From contig QIAU01000121.1 in assembly GCA_003225055.1 (NCBI GenBank), positions 1 through 64,000 of the forward strand: a stretch of 64,000 nucleotides of DNA, written 5' to 3'. Numbering within the stretch: position 1 is the first letter of the stretch; each line of letters opens with the position of its first letter. Position numbers and translations under genes: made by a program. The notes below the pieces were generated by a model. That model ran no database searches. It was given only the letters and a program-made list of their open reading frames with translations, and had not been told where the DNA came from. Below, piece after piece: positions 54,034 to 62,514 of the stretch. Source of the DNA: Acidobacteriota bacterium (lineage in GTDB: Bacteria > Acidobacteriota > Terriglobia > Terriglobales > Acidobacteriaceae).

Positions 54034-54120
54034 GCCGAGGACAGTGGTTGCTGGAAAAATGCTACCACGTCCCGCACAGCTCGAACCTTGGTGGAGTCGA
54101 CTCCCCTACGACTTTGGGGT

Positions 54121-55491
54121 ATGAATAGAGAGGGTTGCTGTTTTCGCGTGCTGAAGCCTTTTCAACTTCATCGGAACTATTTCGTCGTTGCTCTCGCGAG
54201 TGCGATTGTGGCGCTCGTTGCCTTGCAGGGACTTGCCCGCTCCAGCCCCTCACCAGGCTCGCCGACGTTCTATCGCGACGTGCTGCCCATCCTGCAGCAA
54301 CGCTGCCAGGTTTGCCACCGCGACGGAGGGATCGCACCCATGCCGTTGGTCACCTACGAGGAGACGAAACCGTGGGCCCAGGCAATCCGTGATGATGTGC
54401 GCTCGCGAAAGATGCCGCCGTGGTTTGCCGATCCGCGCTACGGCCACTTCGCGAATGATCCGTCGCTTACTGAGCAACAGGTCGAGACGATCTCCTCTTG
54501 GGTGGATGCGAATGCACCAGCCGGCGGTCCAGGCGACGCGCCCCCGCCGGTTCGTTGGACCAACGGCTGGAACATTCCCGAGCCTGACGTTGTCCTGCCG
54601 ATGTCTAAGCCCGTCGCCATTCCTGCTCAAGGGGATGTTGAATACACGTATGAGATCGTGTCCACAGGTTTTAGCGAAGACAAGTGGGTCCAAATGTCAG
54701 AAATACAGCCCTCCAGCCGCGCCCACGTGCACCATGCGGTGGTCTACATCCGGCCGCCAGAGTCCAAGTGGTTGCGTGGCGCGCCAGTCGGAATTCCGTT
54801 TCCGGCCTCGAACCTGAAGGACGACAAACTACGACAGGATGTCCACTCGACGGACAGCGACATGCTGCTGGTCTATGCACCGGGCAGCTCTCCTGACCGA
54901 TGGCCTGACGGCATGGCCAAGTTCGTTCCCGCTCAGTCTGACCTGGTGTTCCAGATGCACTACACAACTAACGGCCGTGCCGCAACCGATCAGACCCGCA
55001 TAGGCATCGTCTTCGCGAAGTCTCGTCCGAAGCAGCGCGTTCTCTCGCTTCAACTAGCCAACGAGCACGACACCATCCCGATTCCTCCCGCTGCCGAAAA
55101 TTATCGCGTCGAGGTCCACGGCACTTTGCCCAATGACGCGGCTCTGCTCAGTTTCTTCCCCCACATGCACGTACGCGGTAAGCGCTTCGAGTACAACATC
55201 GTTCATCCGGATGGCAGCCTCGAGACCCTCCTTCGGGTCAATTATGACTTCTACTGGCAGTTGAGCTATCGGCTGGCCGAGCCACGACTTCTGAAGGCGG
55301 GAACGTGGCTTCAAGCCGTGGCCTGGTACGACAACTCGCGTAATAATCCCCACAATCCTGACCCCGACAGCCCCGTACGCTGGGGAGATCAAACCTACAA
55401 TGAAATGATGGTGGGGTTCTTCGACGTGGCGGTACCTGCGAACGTGGGCAAGTGGCAGTTCTTCATTCGCCAACCCCAGTTAAGGAAATAA
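54121..55491 (+). CDS. Exported haem c / copper type II monooxygenase-like protein
   Basis: The 456-residue protein has an N-terminal membrane anchor or signal (FVVALASAIVALVALQGLA) and a cytochrome-c-like site CQVCHRDGGIAPMPL near residue 70. A long beta-rich part follows, with His-rich motifs RAHVHHAVVYIRPP and FPHMHVRGKRFEYNIV, and MHYTTNGR. These resemble the copper sites of peptidylglycine-hydroxylating monooxygenases. Fusion of a haem c site with PHM-like domains is common in Acidobacteria and Planctomycetes. The substrate is unknown. ATG 54121 was chosen over GTG 54088. Confidence 0.8.
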   Translation: MNREGCCFRVLKPFQLHRNYFVVALASAIVALVALQGLARSSPSPGSPTFYRDVLPILQQRCQVCHRDGGIAPMPLVTYEETKPWAQAIRDDVRSRKMPPWFADPRYGHFANDPSLTEQQVETISSWVDANAPAGGPGDAPPPVRWTNGWNIPEPDVVLPMSKPVAIPAQGDVEYTYEIVSTGFSEDKWVQMSEIQPSSRAHVHHAVVYIRPPESKWLRGAPVGIPFPASNLKDDKLRQDVHSTDSDMLLVYAPGSSPDRWPDGMAKFVPAQSDLVFQMHYTTNGRAATDQTRIGIVFAKSRPKQRVLSLQLANEHDTIPIPPAAENYRVEVHGTLPNDAALLSFFPHMHVRGKRFEYNIVHPDGSLETLLRVNYDFYWQLSYRLAEPRLLKAGTWLQAVAWYDNSRNNPHNPDPDSPVRWGDQTYNEMMVGFFDVAVPANVGKWQFFIRQPQLRK

Positions 55492-56268
55492 GGTTAAGAA
55501 AGCCTCCCTGCGTTGCACCCGGAGGCAGCTGCTGTCTGCTTCTTCTAGCGGTTGTGCGTCAAACGGTCGTAGATGAACCCCGCGGCCCGGGACCGGCGAG
55601 TGCGCTGATGGCAGCGCCTTTCCCACCACCCGCCAATGCCCCGATAGCTGCGCCTGTGCCGGCTGATCCCGCGACAATCAAAACCGAATTGCGCGTCGAA
55701 CGAGTGCGATGCACTGGCGTCCGACTAGAGTAAGCCGGCTGTTCGTGCGGTTGCGAGGAGGCGGCACGGCGCAAGAGCACTCGCTGCGGATACAGAATCC
55801 CACTCATGATCGATTCCTTTTCGGCCAGAGGTCCTCAGATACCCACGGCTAAATAGATTGGAACGACCTGGAGTTAGTTTGATTGCCTTGTGAATTTTGG
55901 AGGTTAGGGGCCTCATCGCCGTTCGCATTCGCCTTTGCGCCTGCGATGACAATGATGTTTGCGACTGTGCCAGCGGTAGTCGGGTTAAGGCCCAAGCGGT
56001 AAGGTGTACCACTTAGTAATCCTAGCCGATGTTAAGGTGTTCCTCTCATCGAGTCGGTGAGCGTACTCACATGTGTCGCGGATCACCGCCGTTTGTGCAG
56101 CTTTTCCCAGCTTACCTCGCATCATTTCTGTTTATACTGATGATGATAGTAGGAGGCATCCGCGCGGAATCGCTTCCCGCGCGGCCCTGATTTTTATCCG
56201 TGGAGCGTCGGTCGCCTGAGGGACAGCTACGTCCTCTCCAGTGCCTGCCTCTGCCATGAGGTTGCGCA
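55492..56268. other. Region without an intact gene
   Basis: These 777 bases hold the frameshifted glycine-zipper remnant on the minus strand (55545-55807). CCGCGCGG occurs twice (56160-56167 and 56177-56184), a self-complementary word that can fold either way. A TATACT at about 56133 could be a -10 box for the lipoprotein gene, but its -35 is poor. No other structure is supported. Confidence 0.5.
55545..55807 (-). pseudogene. Frameshifted glycine-zipper protein remnant
   Basis: The minus strand reads HRTRSTRNSVLIVAGSAGTG, then AAIGALAGGGKGAAISALAG. The expected continuation AGFIYDRLTHNR then appears in another frame, ending at TAG 55545. GALAGGGKGAAIGALAG..G.IYD is the repeat of YMGG/glycine-zipper outer-membrane proteins. 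A shift in the GC run near 55583 (GGTCCCGGGCCGCGGGG) separates the parts. No signal peptide is seen upstream, so the 5' end is missing or altered too. Confidence 0.6.
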
Positions 56269-57456
56269 GTGATCAAAACAATTTGTGTTCTTTTTATTCT
56301 TGCAGTCGTGGTGTTTCTTGGCAGCTGTGGGGGTGCGCACAGCATCGGCGCCGGAAGCGGAATGGGGGGTGCGCAGCTTTCCAGCCAGCCGTTTATGGCC
56401 GGCATCGCACACGTCGCCGGGAATTATGGTTTCACGCAGGAAAACTTTCTGTTGGAAGGCGCAGAGCGGATCAGCCAGCTGGGATCGAGTTCGATTTTCG
56501 TCTACCTGACTCCGAGTTTCCGTACAGATTATCCGGACAGGAAAGCCGGGATGTGGCCGGCAGGAAATCCGGCGACGCTGACCGAGTTGGCAAAGACGGC
56601 ACCCTATCAGAAGGTTTTCGCCCTGCCCTTCAAGACGATCGTCCTGACGGCGTACACATTCGCGAACCAAGACGCCATAGCCGGCTTCGCGGACGCAACC
56701 GACCGGGCGAAAGGCGAGGAGCAGGAGTTTTACGATCTGGCGAAATACCTCTATCAGCACTATGCAGGATCGGGTAAGACTTTCGTGCTGAAGAATTGGG
56801 AAGGAGACTGGATCGGGCTGCAGGGTTACGATACCAGCGCCAATGTCTCGGACACCATGGTCACTAGCATGATTTCCTGGCTTTCGGCCCGCGAACGTGG
56901 GGTCACGCGTGCACGCCAAGATTCCAGCACTTCGGGCGTTTCCGTTTTCAATGCCGTGGAAGTGAATCGCGTGCTCGACACCCAGCACGGACTGACCCGG
57001 GTCATCAACGCGGTCGTGCCCAAGGTGCACCCAGACATGGTGACGTACTCTTCTTATGATTCGACGGCTGGGCAAAATCAGGACGCTACGTCGCTCACGA
57101 ACAGTTTGAATCAGGCGCTTCACATCATCAAGCAGTTCGCTCCCGACCCGCTGGGCTTGGGCGACCACCGCATTCTCATTTCCGAGTATGGGTTATTCGA
57201 GAACACCTACGGCAATGAAGCTGTCTGGCGCACGCAAACCATTCTGAGCACAGCCAAAGCGGCCGGCCTCGCGGGCGCCTTTCTGTGGAACGTGTTTGAT
57301 AACGAATGTAAGTTAGCAAACGGCCAGGCGGCTCCGGTGGGGGTCACGCCCGGCGCTCCCTCGCGGCCGACAGACGGGCAATGTCGTGGGCTTTGGGTCG
57401 TTCGCCCGGATGGCAGCCAGAGCCTGGTTCTCGGAGCCCTGCAGAAGTACTGGTAG
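56269..57456 (+). CDS. Lipoprotein with a glycoside-hydrolase-like barrel
   Basis: The 395-residue product has a lipoprotein signal (MIKTICVLFILAVVVFLGSCGG, lipobox LGSC, Cys at residue 20). Its barrel-like domain contains GIAHVAGNYGFTQENFLLEGAERISQLGSSSIFVYLTPSF, KNWEGDWIGLQGYD, ILISEYGLFEN and LAGAFLWNVFDNE. ISEYG and FLWNVFDNE resemble strands 7 and 8 of clan A glycoside hydrolases, but no exact family is assigned. Start GTG 56269 lies behind GAGG. Confidence 0.7.
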   Translation: MIKTICVLFILAVVVFLGSCGGAHSIGAGSGMGGAQLSSQPFMAGIAHVAGNYGFTQENFLLEGAERISQLGSSSIFVYLTPSFRTDYPDRKAGMWPAGNPATLTELAKTAPYQKVFALPFKTIVLTAYTFANQDAIAGFADATDRAKGEEQEFYDLAKYLYQHYAGSGKTFVLKNWEGDWIGLQGYDTSANVSDTMVTSMISWLSARERGVTRARQDSSTSGVSVFNAVEVNRVLDTQHGLTRVINAVVPKVHPDMVTYSSYDSTAGQNQDATSLTNSLNQALHIIKQFAPDPLGLGDHRILISEYGLFENTYGNEAVWRTQTILSTAKAAGLAGAFLWNVFDNECKLANGQAAPVGVTPGAPSRPTDGQCRGLWVVRPDGSQSLVLGALQKYW

Positions 57457-57518
57457 GCTCTCAAGCAGTGAGGCGCAGCCTGGAGAAATCGACTCCAGCT
57501 TGCCTTCTAACTTCCAAC

Positions 57519-57555
57519 AAATAGCCCCGGGGAGCATTTTGCCCCGGGCTATTTT
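57519..57555 (+). terminator. Intrinsic terminator after the lipoprotein gene
   Basis: AAATAGCCC-C-GGGG (57519-57532) pairs with CCCC-GGGCTATTT (57542-57554) around AGCATTTTG. One C is bulged, and TTTT runs on at the end. The A-rich left side also gives a T run for the other strand, so it may serve convergent transcription. Confidence 0.85.
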
Positions 57556-57570
57556 GAAAGATCCGGAGAC

Positions 57571-58461
57571 TTACGCATGTGCTGCGGCGCCGAATGCAAT
57601 CCACCTGTTCTGCGGCGGGTTCTTGGCACAATGTCCAGATGAATAACCGGGGCTACGCAGGTAAGCCCGGCTGATGCTCAGGCCAAGGCCGGTTCCTTGG
57701 CCGCGTTTTGTCGAAAACAACGGCTCGAAGATGTGGGGCAGCATGTCGGCAGAATACCGCACCCCGTGTCACTGATGCGTATCTCGATGCTGCCCACAAG
57801 CGTCAACTTGTTTGCGGAAATCGTGATGCGTCCGCCCTCGCCGGTGGCCTGGGCAGCATTCAACAGGAGGGTTCATGAGCACCTGTGACGGTTGGTTGGC
57901 GTCGGCGCGAATCAGCGGCAGCTCGGCGGGGACATTGTTCTGCAAGCGCTTGCCCCTCATCATCGGCTGATTTTCGGGGAAGGTCAGGGTGTCGGCGATC
58001 AAGCATTGCAAGCTGATTTTGCTCAATACGAGTGGACCAGGGCGCGCATAGTTCAGTAGCCCGCGTGGTGTGGACGAGATTCGCTTCGCACCGTCGATAC
58101 ACGGCTCGGCCTGCGCACGCGCCTCGCCGCTCGCATTCTTCAGTTCCAATTCCAGATGCCACAAGATTCCAAGCAGCGGATTGTTGATTTCGCGAGCGGC
58201 GCCCAAAGCCAGTCGGGCTGGTGCTGCATATTTCTCAAATTCCGCCAACTGCGCCTGGAATTAAGTCTTTTCCGTATTCAGTTCGCGTTCCTCGTAGAGG
58301 CGGCGCAACAGTTCGTCTTGAGCCAGACCGCGTTCGCGCTCGCGCTCCTGCGCCAGATCGCGGGCCTCTTTAAGTTGACGGCCAGCTGTTCCGCAGCCTG
58401 CCGTTTGATCCGCCCGATCGCGAACTGTGATGGCGAGGCCGACCAGAATCACCGGCAGCAC
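57571..58461 (-). pseudogene. Decayed sensor histidine kinase
   Basis: On the minus strand, LPVILVGLAITVRD (membrane part) and a coiled-coil stretch (ARDLAQERERERGLAQDEL) precede an in-frame TAA (plus-strand 58261-58263). The same frame continues FQAQLAEFEKYAAPARLALGAAREINNPLLGILWHL, where AHEINNPL should hold the phosphorylated His but reads AREINNPL. The ATPase half continues in another frame (NAAQATGEGGRITISANKL) and then a third (HIFEPLFSTKRGQGTGLGLSISRAY). The gene therefore has a stop, two or more frameshifts and a lost active His. Confidence 0.85.
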
Positions 58462-58721
58462 ATTAACGGAGCTGGCCGACTCCAGACGGCTGGAAGTTAA
58501 AGTTCAAGGGCCGCAAGACGATGCAAGCTGCATCGAATACTGCACACGGACGGCTCATCGCTCATGAAAATGGCCTATTTCATCCAGTTACGACAATGGA
58601 ACGACTTGTTTCAGAAAGCTGCGATTGGGGGGGGCCGGAGCACACACGTCATCGCTTGTGTGAGCACGGGTCTCTGACCCCCGCGGTCGGACAGCCGAGG
58701 CGGCTGGCCCTCAGGCGGGCC

Positions 58722-59378
58722 TTAGTGCTTTTCGCCTTTCTGGCGCAGCCAATCGAGGAACATCTGTTCAATCGGCTTGTCGTAACTCATGAGCACATGG
58801 CGTACGGTGCGACCGCTGACTACCTGGCAGACTTCCTCGGCGAGGTTCTTGGCATGATCGCCGGCGCGTTCGAGGGACTGGGTCATGAAAATCACTTGCA
58901 GGCTCTCCTGGCGCGGCAGGTTTTCGGGATTCTCGATGTGACGCAGGAATATGAGATTACGCAAGCGATCCAGTTCGGCATCGGCGCGCAGCACGGAAAC
59001 TGCCCTCTTGAGGTCGCGTGTGTCCTGTGGTTCGATCCGCGGCCCAGCAGCTAGCGCGCTGTTTGCAAAACTGAGCAGCAAGTCACCGATGCGCTCCAGC
59101 CCAATCATGAATTTCATGCAGGCCAACAGTTCGCGCGCTTCTGCCACGCTTGCCTGGGTGATCGCGTCACTCACGCCGGAGTCAATCTCCATGTCCAGGT
59201 CGTCCAGCTCTTTTTCACGGAGCCGGATGGAGTTCAACCGCGGCTTGGAGGAGGTTGCAATGCCTTCCACAGCTGCGGCAGCCGCTTCCTTGGCCAGGTG
59301 ACAGGCGCGAACAGTGCGTTCCAGAAAAGCAGAATGTCGAGGCTCGGGTTGCTGGCTCTTTACGATAACTGTGCTCAT
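58722..59378 (-). CDS. phoU: PhoU family phosphate-signalling protein
   Basis: PhoU modulates the PhoR-Pst phosphate signal. The 218 residues are two helical PhoU domains with DMEIDSGVSDAITQASVAEARELLACMKFMIGLERIGDLLLSF and QSLERAGDHAKNLAEEVCQVVSGRTVRH, including the E(R)xGDhaxNiAE metal-site pattern. It lies downstream of the kinase gene on the same strand, 97 bases apart. Confidence 0.92.
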   Translation of the reverse strand: MSTVIVKSQQPEPRHSAFLERTVRACHLAKEAAAAAVEGIATSSKPRLNSIRLREKELDDLDMEIDSGVSDAITQASVAEARELLACMKFMIGLERIGDLLLSFANSALAAGPRIEPQDTRDLKRAVSVLRADAELDRLRNLIFLRHIENPENLPRQESLQVIFMTQSLERAGDHAKNLAEEVCQVVSGRTVRHVLMSYDKPIEQMFLDWLRQKGEKH

Positions 59379-59475
59379 TCGGGAATACCTTCCGTAACTA
59401 GCGCCGGGCAGCGAGTGTTCTTCCCCCGAGGCGTATATTTGTGCACAAGAATAGGGGGTTTTGCTAGAAGGGAGG

Positions 59476-61221
59476 TTAAAAACGTGTAAATTTCTGGCTC
59501 ACGGCGTCTGCTTCGGCCCCTGCTGGCAAGGTGAACAAGAAGGTTGAGCCGTGATTCAGCTCACTTTCGGCACGGATTGTACCTCCATGGGCCAGAACGA
59601 TGTGTTTGGCGATGGCCAGGCCCAAGCCGGTGCCACCCGACTCCCTCGATCGGGCCTTGTCAATACGGTAGAAACGCTCAAAAAGCCGGGGCAGGTGTTC
59701 GGACGGAATTCCCGGTCCAAAGTCCTGCACGTAAAATTCGATTCCTCGCTCGGAAGGGCGCGCGCCCAAAACGATCCGGTTGCCGGAAGCTGCATACTTC
59801 AATGCGTTATCGAGCAGGTTAGCAAAGACCTGGTGTATGGCTTCCCGATCGGCATTCACTGCAGCGTCGGAACTATTCTCGACGATCAATTCGACATTTT
59901 GCGCCCTAGCGATTTCGCGGAAGCTTTCCACCGCTTCCTGCAGCATTTCCCCTGGAGAAGTTGGCTGAGTATCGAAACGATGCTCGCCCGACTCGACGCG
60001 CGCCAGGGTCAGCAGGTCTTCTGTAAGCCGGGACATGCGGGCGGCATTTTTGCGGATGATTTCCAAGAATTCGCGCGCGTGATCGCCTTCCGACGAACTG
60101 TCCAGTAGGGTTTCGGCGTAGCCTTGAATCGACGTCAGAGGCGTGCGCAGTTCGTGGGAAACGTTGGCAATGAAATCGCGGCGCGTTTTCTCGATTCGCT
60201 CGATTTCCGTCAGGTCTCGGAGCACTGCGACCGCGCCGCCACCGGGCATAGGGGCGGCTTTGACGTCGAAAGCGTGCCCCGGAACGATTGATGCGGCGCG
60301 CGCGGTACGGACGCTCTTCTGCTCAGCGGCTTCCCGCATCGCGGTAACGAAATCCGGGTCACGCACCGTCTCAATCAAAGGCGCATTCAAGCGTGAGCGT
60401 TGGACCAGGCGGTTCATTCCTTGATTGGCCCATTGCACTCGGCCGTCATTCCCGACCGCAATGACGGCATCCTGCATGCTGTTGAGCAACGTTTCGAGTT
60501 GGCGCTGGCTGGTCTGTAGGGCCGCGAAGCTCTGCTCGAGGCGCCGACCGGTTTTGTCGAGGGCGGCAGCGACGTGACCAATTTCGTCCGAAGAAGTCTC
60601 CTCAATCCGCGCGGTCAGATCTCCGGTGGCTATTCGGTCCGCAAACTCGACAATTCTTTGCAGGCGACTAGCGGTAGTTTGCGCGGCAATACCTGCCAGG
60701 ATCAGCGCGACGAGAAACGCGAGTGCAGAGGACAAGAGCAGCGTTCGGCGAACCTTCCGCACCATGGCCGCCACATCGGAAAGTGGATAGGCCAGTCGCA
60801 CCGCCCCGCCAGGAATGGGGGCAGCAACGTATAGGAAAGGGATGCCTAAGGTATGGCTGCGGCGGGTTTCTGAACCGACGCTGCCGTGCAATGCCGCCGC
60901 AAACTCGGTACGACGCGAGTGGTTCTCCATGGTGCTGGCGTCGGCTTCCGAATCAGCCAGCACCTTGCCTTCGGTGTCGATGATCGTGGCACGGGCTCCC
61001 GCCGCCTTGCCGTCCCGTGCGGCTATGTCCTGCAAGGAATGCTGGCGGTCGGTTTGCACCCGGTTGGCAAACATAACTACCTTTTGCGTCAGATTGCGTT
61101 GGATCTCTTCTGTGAGCGACTTTTCCCAGGCGCGCCGGATGGAGAAATCAAGCGTGGCCGTCGCCGCTGCAATCACCACGATAAAAGCAGCCAGCAGCTT
61201 GAAAAAGATGCGGCTGGTCAC
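59476..61221 (-). CDS. PhoR-like sensor histidine kinase
   Basis: The 581 residues have two membrane segments bracketing a periplasmic domain of about 130. A HAMP domain follows (ASRLQRIVEFADRIATGDLTARIEE), then a PAS domain (LETLLNSMQDAVIAVGNDGRVQWAN). HisKA has His356 in FIANVSHELRTPLTSIQGYAETLL, and the ATPase domain has FANLLDNALKYAA and GGTGLGLAIAKHIV. The start codon overlaps the regulator's stop by four bases. Together with phoU this looks like phosphate signalling, but no pst genes are in view. Confidence 0.92.
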   Translation of the reverse strand: MTSRIFFKLLAAFIVVIAAATATLDFSIRRAWEKSLTEEIQRNLTQKVVMFANRVQTDRQHSLQDIAARDGKAAGARATIIDTEGKVLADSEADASTMENHSRRTEFAAALHGSVGSETRRSHTLGIPFLYVAAPIPGGAVRLAYPLSDVAAMVRKVRRTLLLSSALAFLVALILAGIAAQTTASRLQRIVEFADRIATGDLTARIEETSSDEIGHVAAALDKTGRRLEQSFAALQTSQRQLETLLNSMQDAVIAVGNDGRVQWANQGMNRLVQRSRLNAPLIETVRDPDFVTAMREAAEQKSVRTARAASIVPGHAFDVKAAPMPGGGAVAVLRDLTEIERIEKTRRDFIANVSHELRTPLTSIQGYAETLLDSSSEGDHAREFLEIIRKNAARMSRLTEDLLTLARVESGEHRFDTQPTSPGEMLQEAVESFREIARAQNVELIVENSSDAAVNADREAIHQVFANLLDNALKYAASGNRIVLGARPSERGIEFYVQDFGPGIPSEHLPRLFERFYRIDKARSRESGGTGLGLAIAKHIVLAHGGTIRAESELNHGSTFLFTLPAGAEADAVSQKFTRF

Positions 61222-61910
61222 TTCGGTACCTCGAAGCGATAGCCTGCGCCGCGTACGGTTTTCAGATAGCGCGGGTTTTCCGGGTCAGGCTCGATTTTCT
61301 CGCGAATACGGCGCACGTAGACGTCCACCGAGCGAGGTGTGACGTAGGACGTGTCGCGCCAAACCGAGTCGAGCAACTGGTCGCGCGTGAACACCCGACC
61401 GGCATGGCGGGCGAAATAATCGAGCAGGCGGAACTCTGTTGCCGTAGTAGTCACCGCTTCGCCGCGCACGGTCAGCAGCATGGCGCCAGGATCAATTTCA
61501 ATCTCGCCGATGCGAATGGGAGTCGGCGACAAAGGCCGCTCGAACCGCCGCAATACCGCTTTCACGCGGGCTACGAGTTCGCGCGGACTGAAGGGTTTGG
61601 GGATATAGTCATCGCCACCCAGCTCCAGCCCCAGGATGCGGTCGGCTTCGCCGGTCTTTGCGGTCAAGAAGATGATTGGGGTCATTGCGAGCGAGGATGC
61701 CTGCCGGATGCGACGGCAGAGTTCCAGCCCATCGCTGCCGGGCACCATGATATCCAGGAGAAACAGCGCCGGGGGATGGCGTTCTGCCTCCGCCATGACA
61801 CCGTTACCGCTGCCGAACAGACGCACGCTAAATCCGGCGGCTTCCAGATGATGACGCACCAGCCGCGAGATATCCGGGTCATCTTCGACCACAAAAATGT
61901 TGGGCTTCAC
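61218..61910 (-). CDS. OmpR/PhoB-type response regulator
   Basis: The 230 residues have a receiver domain with Asp53 (FLLDIMVPGSDG), EDD near the N-terminus and Lys in LTAKTG. A winged-helix output domain contains LTVRGEAVTTTATEFRLLDYFARHAGRVFTRDQLL and RSVDVYVRRIREKIEPDPENPRYLKTVRGAGYRFEVPK. Gene order regulator-kinase-phoU, with overlapping regulator and kinase, supports a PhoB-type role. Confidence 0.92.
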   Translation of the reverse strand: MKPNIFVVEDDPDISRLVRHHLEAAGFSVRLFGSGNGVMAEAERHPPALFLLDIMVPGSDGLELCRRIRQASSLAMTPIIFLTAKTGEADRILGLELGGDDYIPKPFSPRELVARVKAVLRRFERPLSPTPIRIGEIEIDPGAMLLTVRGEAVTTTATEFRLLDYFARHAGRVFTRDQLLDSVWRDTSYVTPRSVDVYVRRIREKIEPDPENPRYLKTVRGAGYRFEVPK

Positions 61911-62514
61911 TCCTTTATTGTACTGGGAGCGACCTGTGGCGCGGGGGGGCGCTCACGTCAAGGTGCATGTTGGGAAAAGTCACAGGGGGACGACACCTCC
62001 AAACTGTGGTAATGCCGGGGTCGTCTAACTTCCTCAAGAAATGGAATAAAGTAGCCGGCCGGCGTTGGCGTGGGGCCAACGGATTCTCCGTCTTTCACCC
62101 TCTAAGGCACGAATGCGTGAAGCAAGTGCAAGACTCGGACTAGTTGCGGCCCTGTTGAGTGTGCTGGCGCCCGCATTGCGATCGCGGCTGCCCGGGAATC
62201 AGAGATTGTCGTCCTCTATGCCGTCTATGCCGTGACCGCTCACAATAGGCGGGCTCACCCCGGAGGCGCCGTGTTATGTTACGGCGCCTGGCGGTGGCTA
62301 CGCGCGTTCCTGCTCAAGAGTTTTGCTCGCGTCGGTGAGGTCTTCGCTCCGATGGAAAACGAACTGGGCACCCGTACTCGCTAACTTTCCATCCCTGGTC
62401 GGCGCGGCAATGCGCATTCCACTCGGTCGAGCTGCGACCCACAAATCCGAGCGTGGCACCCAGGCTCGCGACGGGTAATTACGGGTGCAGACCCTGGCCG
62501 GCTTCCTCAAACCG
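61911..62514. other. 604-bp region without a supported gene
   Basis: Two features stand out. One is an inverted repeat AGGCGCCGT-GTTATGTT-ACGGCGCCT at 62264-62289. The other is a tandem 9-mer CTATGCCGT at 62216-62233. A minus-strand frame of 76 codons from TTG 62528 overlaps the end of the hydantoinase gene, but has no ribosome site or known family. The phoB promoter must lie at the left, but no Pho box was recognised. Confidence 0.45.

Noticed and set aside
56227-57168. Minus-strand frame of 313 codons opposite the lipoprotein gene
   Set aside because: The plus strand has a lipobox and a conserved barrel. The antisense product is unremarkable.
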